Source: Lolium rigidum (Eukaryota > Streptophyta > Magnoliopsida > Poales > Poaceae). From it: a DNA stretch of 64,000 bases. Made by a program: the position numbers and the translations under genes. The DNA lies in assembly GCF_022539505.1 (NCBI RefSeq), contig NC_061508.1, forward strand, positions 92,111,276 through 92,175,275, in the 5' to 3' direction. The first letter of the stretch is position 1. The number at the start of each line of letters is the position of its first letter. Positions 1 to 10,447 of the stretch are shown here, piece after piece. The notes beneath the pieces were generated by a model that saw only the letters and a list, made by a program, of their open reading frames with translations, did not search any database and was not told where the DNA came from.

Positions 1-895
1 TTCTTATGTGTTAACAGGATAATTCTACCAACCCCTGTAAATCACTATATTCTGTGCTGTGTAGCGGCTGCAGAGTTGATCCTAGAAATGTGATGTGGTC
101 ATTGTACTTGTCGCCAGTGGTAGCCCTAGGCCACGGCGTCTGAAGGGTCATTGTACTTCTCCTTGGTAAGCTTGGTGGAGAAGATTTTGGTCCCAGGTCT
201 AATTGCGGGAGCAAGAGATGCAGACCACAAATGCGAAAACCCAAAGACGAGTTACCAGAATGCCCTATGCACACACTTGTCACTCAATGATAACCGTCTC
301 CTCATTTATAACTACTCCTACTCCGTATTCTTAACGCAGATTCGAACTAATACCTGACTTTGCAATGGGATGTTGTTGCTGGAGTGACACTAGTGCAGAC
401 AGATCAATGTAAGGTTAAACGTAGGAAACGAAGCTATGAGCTAATGCTGGAACAAACGGGCTATAGTGACAACCATCAAGCATGGTGTGTTCTTGGACGT
501 TGGCTCTCTTGCGTCGTACGATACGTAGCCAACGGCCGGGATCCAGTGCCGTGATGCCGTCGCTGCCACGAGGAGGTGAGCAGCTAACCGCAAATTCCAT
601 CTCAGGCGCGGAGGTCGTCTTGTGCACCGTGTCTTCGGTCGTAGTGTGCCTCGCTGCCACGTGTACGACAAACCGCCGTGCCGTCCGATACACATTTGCT
701 GGAAACCGAGTCTGCGAGGAGGACAGACGCCGTAGGAACGCCCACGCGGTGGCGGCCCAAGTCTCCATGTGGCATCAGTGTGTGCCGGTGCGGCTACTTT
801 AAAACCCTCGTCGACACCACCGTCTCCGTCCCTAGTCACTCCGTCCAACCCTAGCCTCGAATCCATCACCGCCAGACAAACACACCGCCGGAGAT
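1..895. other. Unassigned DNA upstream of a decayed gene
   Basis: I recognise no gene here. Short overlapping open frames exist on both strands between about 415 and 870, but they have no start context, domain or repeat partner in the window. A TATA-like string (TACTTTAAAA, 795-804) lies about 90 bases before the ATG of the decayed gene at 896, so roughly 790-895 may be its old promoter and 5' leader. Nothing else in the first 780 bases matches other parts of the window. Confidence 0.4.
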
Positions 896-1950
896 ATGGC
901 GCACAACTACAAGGCTGGCGGAAGCGGCGTCGGCGGCTAGCGCTCCCGCCAGTTTACCCTCAATGAGGAGCACGTGCTCTACCGGCATCACATCTCGGTG
1001 CCGATGGAGTACTGCATGCCGCACGGCTGGCACCTGTTCGCCGCCGGCTACGCCGTGCCGCCGCCTACTCCTGATGGACCTGAGCTACGCTCGCTCGAGC
1101 GGCGCATGCAGATGACGTCGGAGGAGCGCCACCGCTTGGAGTGGGTATCAACCAGCCCGGAGTGGCGCCGCGTCTTCAAGCAGGAGAGCGACATCGAGGT
1201 CGCCAGGTCCGCCGGCCCTGACGCTGGACGGTTCAACCGAACTGTCCGCAGGAGCTGGTGGTACGGCCGCGACGTCGACGGGACGCTCGCGGCATATGGC
1301 TACCGTCCGCGGATCCACGGCGACCCGCCACGCTGGCCGTTGTACTCCCCGCAGGCGCAACGCATGGCAGCGCCGCCTGCGCGCGCACCGACACGGGCGG
1401 TGTTGGGTGCTTCTCGATCCAGTTCATCCAGGTTTGGCGACAGGCTGCGCTCCGTGCCGTACGCGAGGCCGTCTGGCAGCATCGTGATCCCGGAAGGCCC
1501 GCGAGGCAGCTCCTCCGCACCGACGAGAAGGGCGGTGCCGGTGAAGAAAGAAGTGAAGAAGAAGGCGTTGGGCTTGCTTCCACGCAGGCGCCTCGAACTT
1601 CACCGCCCCAAGGAGGAAGTCGTGCACCCGCCACCGCCACCAGTGAAAAAGTGGCGGGAAATGGAGCTCGAGGCGCAGGCGGCCTACCGCGACCCCGATG
1701 ACCCGGAGGACGCATCGGGCAGCACCTGCTCGTCGGCTTCTCTATCGACGAGGACTACCGGCAGGTGATGTACAACGCACATGAGGCGGAGCTGTGGTCA
1801 GCCAAGGACTCCGGCAACTTCGTTGACCTCGCCGCTGCCACTCCTTCTCCACCACCGGCGCCAAAAGAGGAGGAGAACTACTTCTCTGATGACAACGATG
1901 GCGATGACGCTACAGAAAATGGGAACTACAGAGCCTTCAACAACCGCTGA
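896..1950 (+). pseudogene. Decayed grass gene of unknown function
   Basis: A frame opens at ATG 896 and hits an in-frame TAG at 938-940 after 14 codons. It then stays open to about 1700, passing a segment with YRHHISVPMEY and MPHGWHLFAAGYAVPPP. Near 1700 the sensible frame shifts by one: the continuation is IDEDYRQVMYNAHEAELW in the frame that ends at the stop at 1948-1950, whereas the first frame runs into a stop at 1766-1768. The product would be about 350 residues: a conserved-looking N-terminal half with GWHL and SWWYGRDVDGTLAAYG, a low-complexity Pro/Arg/Ser middle, and an acidic tail. It resembles hypothetical proteins that are common in grass repeats, but I cannot name a domain. The premature stop and frameshift make it a pseudogene as read. 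It ends 13 bp before a gypsy LTR. Confidence 0.5.
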
Positions 1951-1963
1951 CAAGGTATCGACT

Positions 1964-3415
1964 TGTCAATGCCTACAAGTTGTAGACAAGGGTTTCGTGG
2001 AAAGTAGAGGGCAAGTAGATCTCGAGGGTTTCAGCCGGAAAAGTACTCGACTACTAGAAAACTAGGGTTGTGTTGACAATGAATCGATCCTCTCTTTCTC
2101 CCTCGACTCCCCCTTATATAGGAGGCGGAGCCGAGGGTTTCGTGATGTACAAGTTACAAACATTGGGATAATCTTTGAGTTCGTCCCGTAATAGTTACAA
2201 GTCATTAACCTAATACAACTCTATCTTTCCAAACCATCGCTTAACTGGGCTTCCGGGCTTCATATTCTTCGGGTCATGGGCCTTCAGTAAACCCCGGGTA
2301 CCATCTTCGGCAGGCCCATTAGGGATGCCTATGTCAGTAGCCCCCGAGATTTTTTGCTTGAATCGAAGAATCAAGGAAAATCTCCATCATTACAATTAAC
2401 ACCTGATTTCTCCAAGTCACTAAATGACTTTCATAAAACAATCATATACTGTACAGGGATATGGTAGTTGGGGCTAGTTCATCTGACGGATCAGGTAACA
2501 GTTAACTGCTCTCGTGGCAATCCCGCAAAAACCTACTTCAAGATCAAGTCCCTGGATATGATCTCGGTATACCGGCGTAATTCGACATGTGCTGTTTAAG
2601 GTCTTACCATATGCCGAACTCCAGTTATATTTTATCGGGTACCTAACGCGTCCGTTAGGATTTTTCTTCGCATCTGTTGATACGGAAAAAAGAAGCAGAG
2701 CGCATTCGGGTGCGATTCCACGCCACACAGGACGGATCCCGGGGTCTTAACTTCGTAAAGTATTACGACATTCAGAGATTTAACCGCGACTGGGGCGCTC
2801 TGAGAATATATTGTCGAGTGCCTTTTTGGCTGTTGGAATAGCACATTTATTCGAGTCATATGATGACTCCCTCTTTTTTTTTACCTTGTCCTCCCGACGG
2901 GAGTATATGAAGAGTTATATCATAACTCGAAATATGCTCACTATGACTCCTTCAGTTTCATCGGGTACGCGACCAGCGTTACCGATGGGAGTAGCCCCCG
3001 AGGCTACAGTCAAGTGCTTGTACTTGGTTGTAGGCTCACCTTTTTATTATCTTTGTCGCTATATTGTCAACTCTTCTAGTATTTCCATCTTTATCGGGTG
3101 CGCGACCAGCGCTCCCGATGGGAGTAGCCCCCGAGGCTACAGTCGAGTGCTTGTACTTGGCTGTAGGCTCATGTTTGTCTTTTTTGAATCAATTCCATAT
3201 CAATCTCCTTATAAAAGTAGCCCCCGAGCATTTGAACAAAAACTTGTATTTGATCAAAGGCTCCCGAAATTACCAATAAGATGCCTTTATCGCCAATCTT
3301 CGAAGCATTGCACCCGAAATTTCCCTTATAGTGACATCAGTGCTGACGATGGCCACGATCGTTGTATTGGGAAGGTGCGGGTCCTATTATATCACTGACT
3401 CGTGGGTCCCTAACA
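1964..3415 (-). repeat. LTR of a Tat-like gypsy element, probably its 3' LTR
   Basis: On the plus strand the block begins TGTCAATGCC and ends CCCTAACA; read on the minus strand it starts TGTTAGGGACCC, a TG...CA-type LTR. It contains four copies of an AGTAGCCCCCGAG-like motif (near 2336, 2990, 3120 and 3215) and a pair of 78-bp direct repeats. The 1.45 kb length suits a gypsy LTR. I infer minus orientation because the plus-strand ORF that follows sits where an antisense ORF sits in the complete Tat-like element at 52243-59260: LTR, about 280-320 bp gap, then a plus-strand ORF. No second LTR of this family is in the window, so the ends and the lack of a visible target duplication leave the borders approximate. 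Confidence 0.5.
2961..3171. repeat. Pair of 78-bp direct repeats inside the LTR
   Basis: Copies at 2961-3038 and 3094-3171 share TCGGGT(A/G)CGCGACCAGCG, then GATGGGAGTAGCCCCCGAGG, and end GTAGGCTCA. They differ at only a handful of positions and are separated by 55 bp of unrelated AT-rich sequence. Such subrepeats are common in the promoter half of gypsy LTRs. Confidence 0.75.
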
Positions 3416-3593
3416 CCGCGTCGCTTGACACGTTACGCAAGTGGGGGCACACGTCCTCCGCTTTTCTTGGCACACGCGCTGTAGCGCCTGTTTAGTTACC
3501 TCAAAGTAAAAAGACTTCTGTGCCCTTGCAGACACGTGTAAGGCATCGAATCCATTTCCTTTCCATCTAACGGTGCGACGAATCAATCCTTTC

Positions 3594-3601
3594 CTATAAA
3601 G
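3594..3601 (+). promoter_or_regulatory. TATA box for the antisense-type ORF
   Basis: CTATAAAG lies about 135 bp before ATG 3736 and is followed by a pyrimidine-rich stretch (CTTCTTCTTCC and a CT repeat at 3650-3660) typical of a plant 5' leader. The LTR at 1964-3415 ends just upstream, so this promoter would lie in the element's internal region. Confidence 0.5.
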
Positions 3602-3735
3602 CACCTTCTTCTTCCTCATTCTTTCCCCTTCGCTGCGCCGTTCAAATCTCCTCTCTCTCTCCTTCGCTATTGCCATCCTCAAGCTCTGCTCCCTTGCGCC
3701 ACCAAGCACTCTCCGTTTCCGCCAAAGTTCGCTTC

Positions 3736-4502
3736 ATGCCTCCACGCACAAGGCTAGCCAAACACTCTGCTCCTAAAAGCACCGCTGCTATGGAGGATGT
3801 GGAGATCGGCGGATGGGAGAGATTCAAGCTCTCCAACCAGGACAAGAGGGGCCTCAAGAAGCTTGGCCTGATGCAGAAGGAGGACTCCCTCATTTTCCCC
3901 GGCGATGAAAGCGCTCCAAATCCTCGAATCAGATACCGGGTAACCTTCATTCACCATCTTATCCGCGGTCTCTCCACCCATGTCCATGAATTTCTGCGTG
4001 GACTTCTATTTGTTTATGGGATTCAGCTGCACCAGCTTACCCTCAATTCCATCCTCCATATCTCCCTTTTCATCACCCTCTGCGAATGTTTCCTCGGGAC
4101 CCATCCCCATTGGGGCCTTTGGAAACGTATCTTCTATCTCCGGCGCAACAACTCTCGCCGCGTTGTCTACAATATAGGCGGCGTGTGCATTTGCGTCCGC
4201 TCCGACGTAGATTACTTTGATGTCAAGTTCCCTGATTCCGTCCAAGGATGGCGCAAGAGGTGGTTGTACATCCAAGACGAATCCGTCGGCAATCAGGAGT
4301 ACGACATTGCTCCTTTTGACAATGCCGCAAAAATCATCAGACGCCGGTCCTGGGACGCCGAAGCTTCTGCCGAAGAAATAGCGGCTACCGACGCTCTGAT
4401 GAAACGCATCCACCAACTCCAGAATACCCACGGCAAAGAGCTGTCGGGTATTCAGATTATCGCATACTTCCTTAGGATCAGGGTGCAACCACTGCAGGCC
4501 CG
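3736..4502 (+). pseudogene. Transposase_28-type gypsy ORF, 3' end cut off by an LTR
   Basis: I start the frame at ATG 3736 (MPPRTRLAKHSAPKSTAAME), which gives a basic N-terminus; an upstream in-frame ATG at 3670 is possible. The core reads YRVTFIHHLIRGLS, FLRGLLFVYGIQLHQLTLN, ITLCECFLGTHPHWGLW and KRIF. This is the hallmark of Pfam Transposase_28 ('putative gypsy type transposon'), whose biochemical role is unknown despite the name. Later residues (SWDAEASAEEIAATDALM, then KRIHQLQNTHGKELSG) match the same family. At 4503 the frame runs into an inserted minus-strand Athila LTR after about 255 residues; related proteins continue well beyond this point. In Tat-lineage elements such ORFs often lie antisense to gag-pol next to the 3' LTR, and the geometry here agrees. 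Confidence 0.7.
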
Positions 4503-6121
4503 TGATAACCCACAAGTATAGGGGATCGCAACAGTCTTCGAGGGAAGTAAAACCCAAATTTATTGATTCGACACAAGGGGAGGTAAAGAATACTTATAAG
4601 CCTTAACAACTGAGTTGTCAATTCAGTTGCACATGGAAAAGCACTAGTAACGGGGGTGATGTGAAAGTAGCGAGTGATATGAGAGCGATAGTAACGAGTA
4701 ACACAGCAGCAGTAATAGTAACACAGAGGCAATGGCACCAGAAAATAGTTGATACTACTTCCAATGACATGTAGAAACGAGTATACGATGATGAGAGATG
4801 GACCGGGGTTCCCAGCTATCTACACTAGTGGTAACTCTCCAATAATAAGTGTTGGGTGAACAAATTACAGTTGGGCAATTGATAGGATTGAAATAGCATT
4901 AAGACAGAACATCAAGATTATTAATCATGTAGGCATGTTTTCCATATATAGTCATACGTGCTCGCAATGAGAAACTTGTACAACATCTTTTGTCCTACCA
5001 GCCGGTGGCAGCTAGGGCCTCTAGGGAATCTACTTGGAAATTAAGGTACTCCTTTTAATAGAGCACCGGAGCAAAGCATTAACACTCCATGAAAACATGT
5101 GATCCTCATATCTAAGCCTTCCCCTCCAGGTTGTCCCAATTTCGTCACTTTGGGGCCTTTGGTTCCGGACATAGACATGTGCATACAACTTGTAGATATA
5201 ATCTAAGCAATAAGTATAGAGCTTAAATCTAAGATCATGCCACTCGGGCCCTAGTGACAAGCATTAAGCATAACAAGATTGCATCAACAATAACTTCATA
5301 AACTTTGTAGATAGACAATCATAATGTAACAATCCATCGGATCCCGAGAAACACAACACCGATTACATCAGATGAATCTCAATCATGTAAGGCAGCTCAT
5401 GAGATCATTGTATTGAAGTACATAGGGGAGAGAGTACCAACTAGCTAACCCGTAGTCCATGGGGGAACTACTCACGGAGCATGATGGAGGCGGTGGCGTT
5501 GATGGAGATGGCTTCCGGGGGCACTTCCCCGTCCCGGCGAGGCTTGCCGGAACACGGACTCTGTCCCCGAAACGGAGTTTCGCGATGGTGTCGGCGCCCC
5601 TGGAGTCTTTCTGGAGTTTCGTCAATTGGTCTCGAAGATTTAGGTCACCAGGGCTTAAATAGGCGAAGAGTCGGAGTCGGAGGGGCCACGGGGCCTCCTC
5701 ACACTAGGGCGGCGCGCCCCCCCTTGGGCCGCGCCGCCCACACGTGTGGGGCCCCCAGGGCTCCCCTCTGGTCCCCCTTTGACTTTCTGGAAGGTTCCGG
5801 GAAAAATAAGATGTTGGGTCGGCGCGCCGCCCACACGTGTGGGGCCCCCAGGGCTCCCCTCTGGTCCCCCTTTGACTTTCTGGAAGGTTCCGGGAAAAAT
5901 AAGATGTTGGGTCTTCGTTTCGTCGAATTCGAGAATATTGCCCGAACAACCTTTACGGAACCAAAAACAACGAGAAAACGACAGCGGCCCTTCGACATCT
6001 CGTTAATAGGTTAGTTCCGGAAAATGCATAAAAACATTATAAAGTGCAAGCAAAACATGTAAGTATTTTCATAAAACAAGCATGAACCATCAGAAATTAT
6101 AGGTACGTTGGAGACGTATCA
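4503..6121 (-). mobile_element. Athila-lineage LTR (3' LTR, minus strand)
   Basis: The minus-strand LTR starts TGATACGTCTCC at 6121 and ends GTGGGTTATCA at 4503, about 1.62 kb. Just outside 6121 the minus strand reads AAGCTTGGGGATGC, the polypurine tract found next to every 3' LTR of this family in the window, so this is a 3' LTR and the element body continued rightwards. The terminal 120 bases match the end of the plus-strand LTR at 20736-22133. It interrupts the Transposase_28 ORF. A TTAAATAGGCG string near 5655 is the reverse complement of the family's TATA region. Confidence 0.8.
5729..5914. repeat. 93-bp perfect-looking tandem duplication in the LTR
   Basis: The GC-rich block with CCACACGTGTGGGGCCCCC and TTCCGGGAAAAATAAGATG occurs twice with a 93-bp offset; the two copies look identical by eye. 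Other family LTRs here carry one copy, so the duplication is private to this insertion. Confidence 0.85.
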
Positions 6122-6316
6122 GCATCCCCAAGCTTAGTTCCTGCTCGCCCTTGAGTAGGTAAACGATAAAAAGAGTAATTTCTGGAGTGACATGCTACTT
6201 ACATAATCTTGATCATACTATTATAAAGCATATGAGATGAATTCAGTGACTCAAGGCAATGATCTATAGTTGCTAACAAATAGATAACATATAGCAAAAA
6301 AATTCATGAATAGTAC
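6122..6316 (-). mobile_element. Internal 3' remnant of the minus-strand Athila element
   Basis: The sequence begins with the polypurine tract complement GCATCCCCAAGCTT and matches the segment from 28243 in the same orientation up to TTCATGAATAGTAC. At 6317 it is broken by a plus-strand LTR of the same family. The rest of this element must lie beyond that later insertion, and I could not identify its continuation. Confidence 0.7.
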
Positions 6317-7912
6317 TGATACGTCTCTGACGTATCGATAATTTCTTATGTTCCATGCCACATTATTGATGATATCTACATGTTTTATGCATACTTTATG
6401 TCATATTTATGCATTTTACGGCACTAACCTATTAACGAGATGCCGAAGAGCCGATTCGTTGTTCTGCTTGTTTTTGGTTTCGAAATCCTAGTAAGGAAAT
6501 ATTCTCGGAATTGGACGAAATCAACGCCCAGGGGCCTATTTTGCCACGAAGCTTCCAGAAGATCGAAGAGAAGACGAAGTGGGGCCACGGGGCGCCGCCA
6601 CACTAGGGCGGCGCGGCCAGCATAGGGCCCGCGCGGCCCTAGCGTGTGGGGCCCCCGTGACTCTCCCGACTCTGCCCTTCCGCCTACTTAAAGCCTCCGT
6701 CGCGAAACCCCCAGTACCGAGAGCCACGATACGGAAAACCTTCCAGAGACGCCGCCGCCGCCAATCCCATCTCGGGGGATTCGGGAGATCGCCTCCGGCA
6801 CCCTGCCGGAGAGGGGAATCATCTCCCGGAGGACTCTTCACCGCCATGGTCGCCTCCGGAGTGATGAGTGAGTAGTTCACCCCTGGACTATGGGTCCATA
6901 GGAGTAGCTAGATGGTTTTCTTCTCCTAATTGTGCTTCATTGTCGGATCTTGTGAGCTGCCTAACATGATCAAGATCATCTATCTGTAATGCTATATGTT
7001 GTGTTTGTCGGGATCCGATGGATAGAGAATACTATGTTATGTTGATTATCAATCTATTACTTATGTGTTGTTTATGATCTTGCATGCTCTCCGTTATTAG
7101 TAGAGGCTCGGCCAAGTTTTTACTCTTAACTCCAAGAGGGAGTATTTATGCTCGATAGTGGGTTCATGCCTCCATTAAATGCAGGACGATGTGACGAAAG
7201 TTCTAAGGTTGTGGATGTCTTTGTTGCCACTAGGGATAAAACATTGATGCTATGTCTGAGGATGTAGTTATTGATTACATTACGCACCATACTTAATGCA
7301 ATTGTCTGTTGTTTACAACTTAATACTGGAAGGGGTTCGAATGATAACCTGAAAGTGAACTTTTTAGGCATAGATGCATGCTGGATAGCGGTCTATGTAC
7401 TTTGTCGTAATGCCCAATTAAATCTCACTATACTTATCATATCATGCATGTGCATTGTCATACCCTCTCTATTTGTCAATTGCCCGACTGTAATTTGTTC
7501 ACCCAACATGCTATTTATCTTATGGGAGAGACACCTCTAGTGAACTGTGGACCCCGGTCCATTCTTTTACATCGAATACAATCTCTTGCAATACTTGTTC
7601 TACTTGTTTTCTCGCAAACAATCATCATCCACACTATACATATAATCCTTTGTTACAGCAAGCCGGTGAGATTGACAACCTCACTTGTTTCGTTGGGGCA
7701 AAGTACTTTGGTTGTGTTGTGCGGGTTCCATGTTGGCGCCGAATCCCTGGTGTTGCGCCGCACTACATCCCGCCGCCATCAACCTTCAACGTGCTTCTTG
7801 GCTCCTCTCTGGTTTGATAAACCTTGGTTTCTTACTGAGGGAAAACTTTCTACTGTGCGCATCATACCTTCCTCTTGGGGTTCCCAACGGACGTGTTAAC
7901 TACGCGCAATCA
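6317..7912 (+). mobile_element. Athila-lineage 5' LTR (plus strand)
   Basis: It starts TGATACGTCTCTGACGTATC and ends CGCGCAATCA, 1,596 bp. It is followed after 11 bases by a tRNA-Asp primer-binding site, which marks it as a 5' LTR. A TATA-like CTACTTAAAG near 6684 follows the GC-rich centre. The inverted TGATACGTC...GACGTATC start is shared by the LTRs at 19369, 43293 and 48395. Confidence 0.85.
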
Positions 7913-7923
7913 AGCTCTTTTTC

Positions 7924-7941
7924 TGGCGCCGTTACCGGGGA
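7924..7941 (+). other. Primer-binding site, tRNA-Asp type
   Basis: TGGCGCCGTTACCGGGGA differs by one base from the complement of the 3' end of plant tRNA-Asp(GUC). Use of tRNA-Asp is characteristic of Athila-lineage gypsy elements. The site lies 11 bp after the LTR, as in the copies at 22145 and 45017. Confidence 0.8.
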
Positions 7942-8138
7942 GATCAAGACACGCTGCAAGGGGAGTATCCACAATCCAATCTCTTTACTTTGTTTTTGTC
8001 TTGCTTTATTTACTACTTTGTTTGCTGCACTAAAACAAAACACAAAAAAATTAGTTGTTAGTTTTACTTTATTTACTGTCTTGCACTCTATATCAAAAAC
8101 ACAAAAAAATTAGTTACTTGCATTTTACTTTTGTTACC

Positions 8139-9043
8139 ATGTCTAGTTATGCACTTGCTACTTCTTCACCTGAGGAATTAGTCTTCACTTTTAAACAAGG
8201 GGATGAGGAGAGTTTTAAAGATGCTTGGTCCAGAATTTTTACTTCTTATCGTAAAGCTGAAGCTCAAATGACTCTAAGTTTGCTCCTTAGTAATTTTTAT
8301 TTTGGTCTTATGATTCGCTATAGATATGCCTTGGATGTTGTAGTAGGAGGAGATTTCCTTCATTGCAATGGGTATCAAGCTTTTAATGCCATAAAGAAGT
8401 TGGTTGCATCACATGATTCAGCTAATAACTTTGATTCAGCCCTTATTAGCATTTATAATAGATTAAACACTCTTGAGACAAGTGCATCTCGCTTGAATGA
8501 AAATTATAGATATGTGCGTAACCGTCTTGATCAAGTTTTAGTGAACTCTGAACCTTCATTATGGGATCCTACTATTAAAATTGTTATCGGTGACCAAACT
8601 CTTCATGCCAATTGTGATATTATGTCTGAATTTTGCCTAATGCCTAAGAGTATTCATAAATCTTTGAAACTTTGGGGATTCATTGAAGGGGGAGAAGGAA
8701 TAACTCTTATTGATAACTCTGTTATAATTCCTAAAGGAATAGCTGCGGGTGTGCATACAACCGTTCTTAGGAGAACAATATCCATTGATTATCTTGTTAT
8801 TGAATGTGCAGAACAGGACAAATCACACTCGGAAGATCCCTGCTGAAATTATTGGGAGCAGTCATAGATATAGGAGAAGGCACCCTAAAATTCACCTCTA
8901 CACCCGGGGGTAGACATATATTCCCTAAATCAAAGAGTAAGAAAAAGACAAGAAAAGTAAGGGTAAAGCCCAAGGTAATGTCGATGCTCCATCTCTTGAC
9001 AATACTTGATATACACTTTCTGCGCCTAGCTGAAAGGCGTTAA
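8139..9043 (+). pseudogene. Fused gag/aspartic-protease remnant of a non-autonomous Athila element
   Basis: The frame from ATG 8139 to 8846 gives about 235 residues. Residues ~10-100 resemble the end of an Athila gag core (WSRIFTSYRKAEAQMTLSLL, FLHCNGYQAFNAIKKLV). A short helical stretch follows, then protease-like sequence (LMPKSIHKSLKLWGFIEG, IPKGIAAGV, ISIDYLVIE). A frameshift near 8810 moves the protease tail to the frame ending at 9043 (LGRSLLKLLGAVIDIGEGTL). The catalytic D-[ST]-G region of an active protease is replaced by CDIMSEFC, so protease activity is unlikely. Reverse transcriptase and integrase are absent: 3' noncoding sequence follows directly. I infer an internally deleted, non-autonomous element. 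The gag/protease assignment is by family resemblance only. Confidence 0.6.
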
Positions 9044-10347
9044 AGAAAAGCGCTTATGGGAGACAACCCATGTTTTTACTACAGTACTTTTATTTTATAT
9101 TTGAGTCTTGGAAGTTGTTACTACTGTAGGAACCTCTCCTTATCTTAGTTTTGTGCATTTTTGTGCCAAGTAAAGTCTTTGATAGTAAGGTTCATACTAG
9201 ATTTGGATTACTGCGCAGAAACCGATTTCTTTGCTGTCACGAATTACAACCTGCCTCTCTGTAGGTAGCTCAGAAAAATATGCCAGTTTACGTGCGTGAT
9301 CCACAGATATGTACGCAACTTTCATTCAATTTGGGCATTTTCATTTGAGCAAGTCTGGTGCCTCAATAAAATCCGTCTTTACGGACTGTTCTGTTTTGAC
9401 AGATTCTGCCTTTTATTTCGCATTGCCTCTTTTGCTATGTTGGATGAATTTCTTTGTTCCATTAATGTCCAGTAGCTTTGTGCAATGTCCGGAAGTGTTA
9501 AGAATGATTATGTCACCTCTGAACATGTGAATTTTTATTATGCACTAACCCTCTAATGAGTTGTTTCGAGTTTGGTGTGGAGGAAGTTTTCAAGGATCAA
9601 GAGAGGGAGATGATACAATATGATCAAGGAGAGTGAAAGCTCTAAGCTTGAGGATGCCCGGTGGTTCACCCCTGCATATTTTAAGAAGACTCAAGCGTCT
9701 AAGCTTGGGGATGCCCAAGGCATCCCCTTCTTCATCGACAACATTATCGGGTTCCTCCCCTGAAACTATATTTTTATTCCATCACATCTTATGTGCTTTG
9801 CTTGGAGCGTCGGTTTGTTTTTGTTTTTGTTTTTGTTTGAATAAAATGGATCCTAGCATTCATTGTGTGGGAGAGAGACACGCTCAGCTGTTGCATATGG
9901 ACAAATATGTCCTTAGGCTTTACTCATAGTATTCATGGCGAAGGTTGAATCTTCTTCGTTAAATTGTTATATGGTTGGAATCGGGAAATGCTACATGTAG
10001 TAATTCTAAAATGTCTTGAATAATTTGATACTTGGCAATTGTTGTGCTCATGTTTAAGCTCTTGCATCATATACTTTGCACCCATTAATGAAGAAATACA
10101 TAGAGCTTGCTAAAATTTGGTTTGCATACTTGGTCTCTCTAAAGTCTAGATAATTTCTAGTATTGAGTTTTGAACAACAAGGAAGACGGTGTAGAGTCTT
10201 ATAATGTTTTCAATATGTCTTTTATGTGAGTTTCGCTGCACCGGTCATCCTTGTGTTTGTTTCAAATAACCTTGCTAGCCTAAACCTTGTATCGAGAGGG
10301 AATACTTCTCATGCATCCAAAATCCTTGAGCCAACCACTATGCCATT
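9044..10347 (+). mobile_element. 3' internal noncoding region of the Athila-like element
   Basis: This stretch matches 45808-47149 and, inverted, 29400-30700. Shared landmarks include GGAGACAACCCATG, a TTTTTG microsatellite before TTTGAATAAAATGGATCC (about 9812-9850), and twin AAGCTTGGGGATGCCC-like strings near 9650 and 9700. The region stops at the N gap before reaching its 3' LTR. Confidence 0.75.
9309..9530 (+). CDS. Small ORF (73 aa) conserved between element copies
   Basis: The peptide starts MYATFIQFGHFHLSKSGAS and has a hydrophobic stretch, SAFYFALPLLLCWMNFFVPL. Near-identical open frames exist at 30184-30405 (minus) and 46108-46347 in two other copies of this repeat family. I know of no function. 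Shared recent ancestry alone could explain the similarity, and the frame is short enough to stay open by chance. Confidence 0.25.
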   Translation: MYATFIQFGHFHLSKSGASIKSVFTDCSVLTDSAFYFALPLLLCWMNFFVPLMSSSFVQCPEVLRMIMSPLNM

Positions 10348-10447
10348 NNNNNNNNNNNNNNNNNNNNNNNNNNNNNNNNNNNNNNNNNNNNNNNNNNNNN
10401 NNNNNNNNNNNNNNNNNNNNNNNNNNNNNNNNNNNNNNNNNNNNNNN
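10348..10447. other. Assembly gap (100 N)
   Basis: Exactly 100 unknown bases, the usual placeholder for a gap of unknown size. Sequence to the left is Athila internal DNA and to the right is del/Tekay-like internal DNA, so at least one element boundary and possibly a whole LTR and coding region are missing. The open frame that spans the gap is an artefact. Confidence 0.95.

Noticed and set aside
441..869. Overlapping 100-140 codon frames on both strands
   Set aside because: They overlap each other in GC-rich DNA, lack domains and probably form the promoter region of the decayed gene.
1233..1715. 160-codon minus-strand frame and 147-codon plus-strand frame inside the pseudogene
   Set aside because: Shadows of a GC-rich coding region; composition is Pro/Arg/Ser without motif. 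The plus-strand one only helps to locate the frameshift near 1700.
9812..9840. TTTTTG microsatellite as a CRISPR-like or regulatory array
   Set aside because: It is a simple repeat shared by all copies of this retroelement family.
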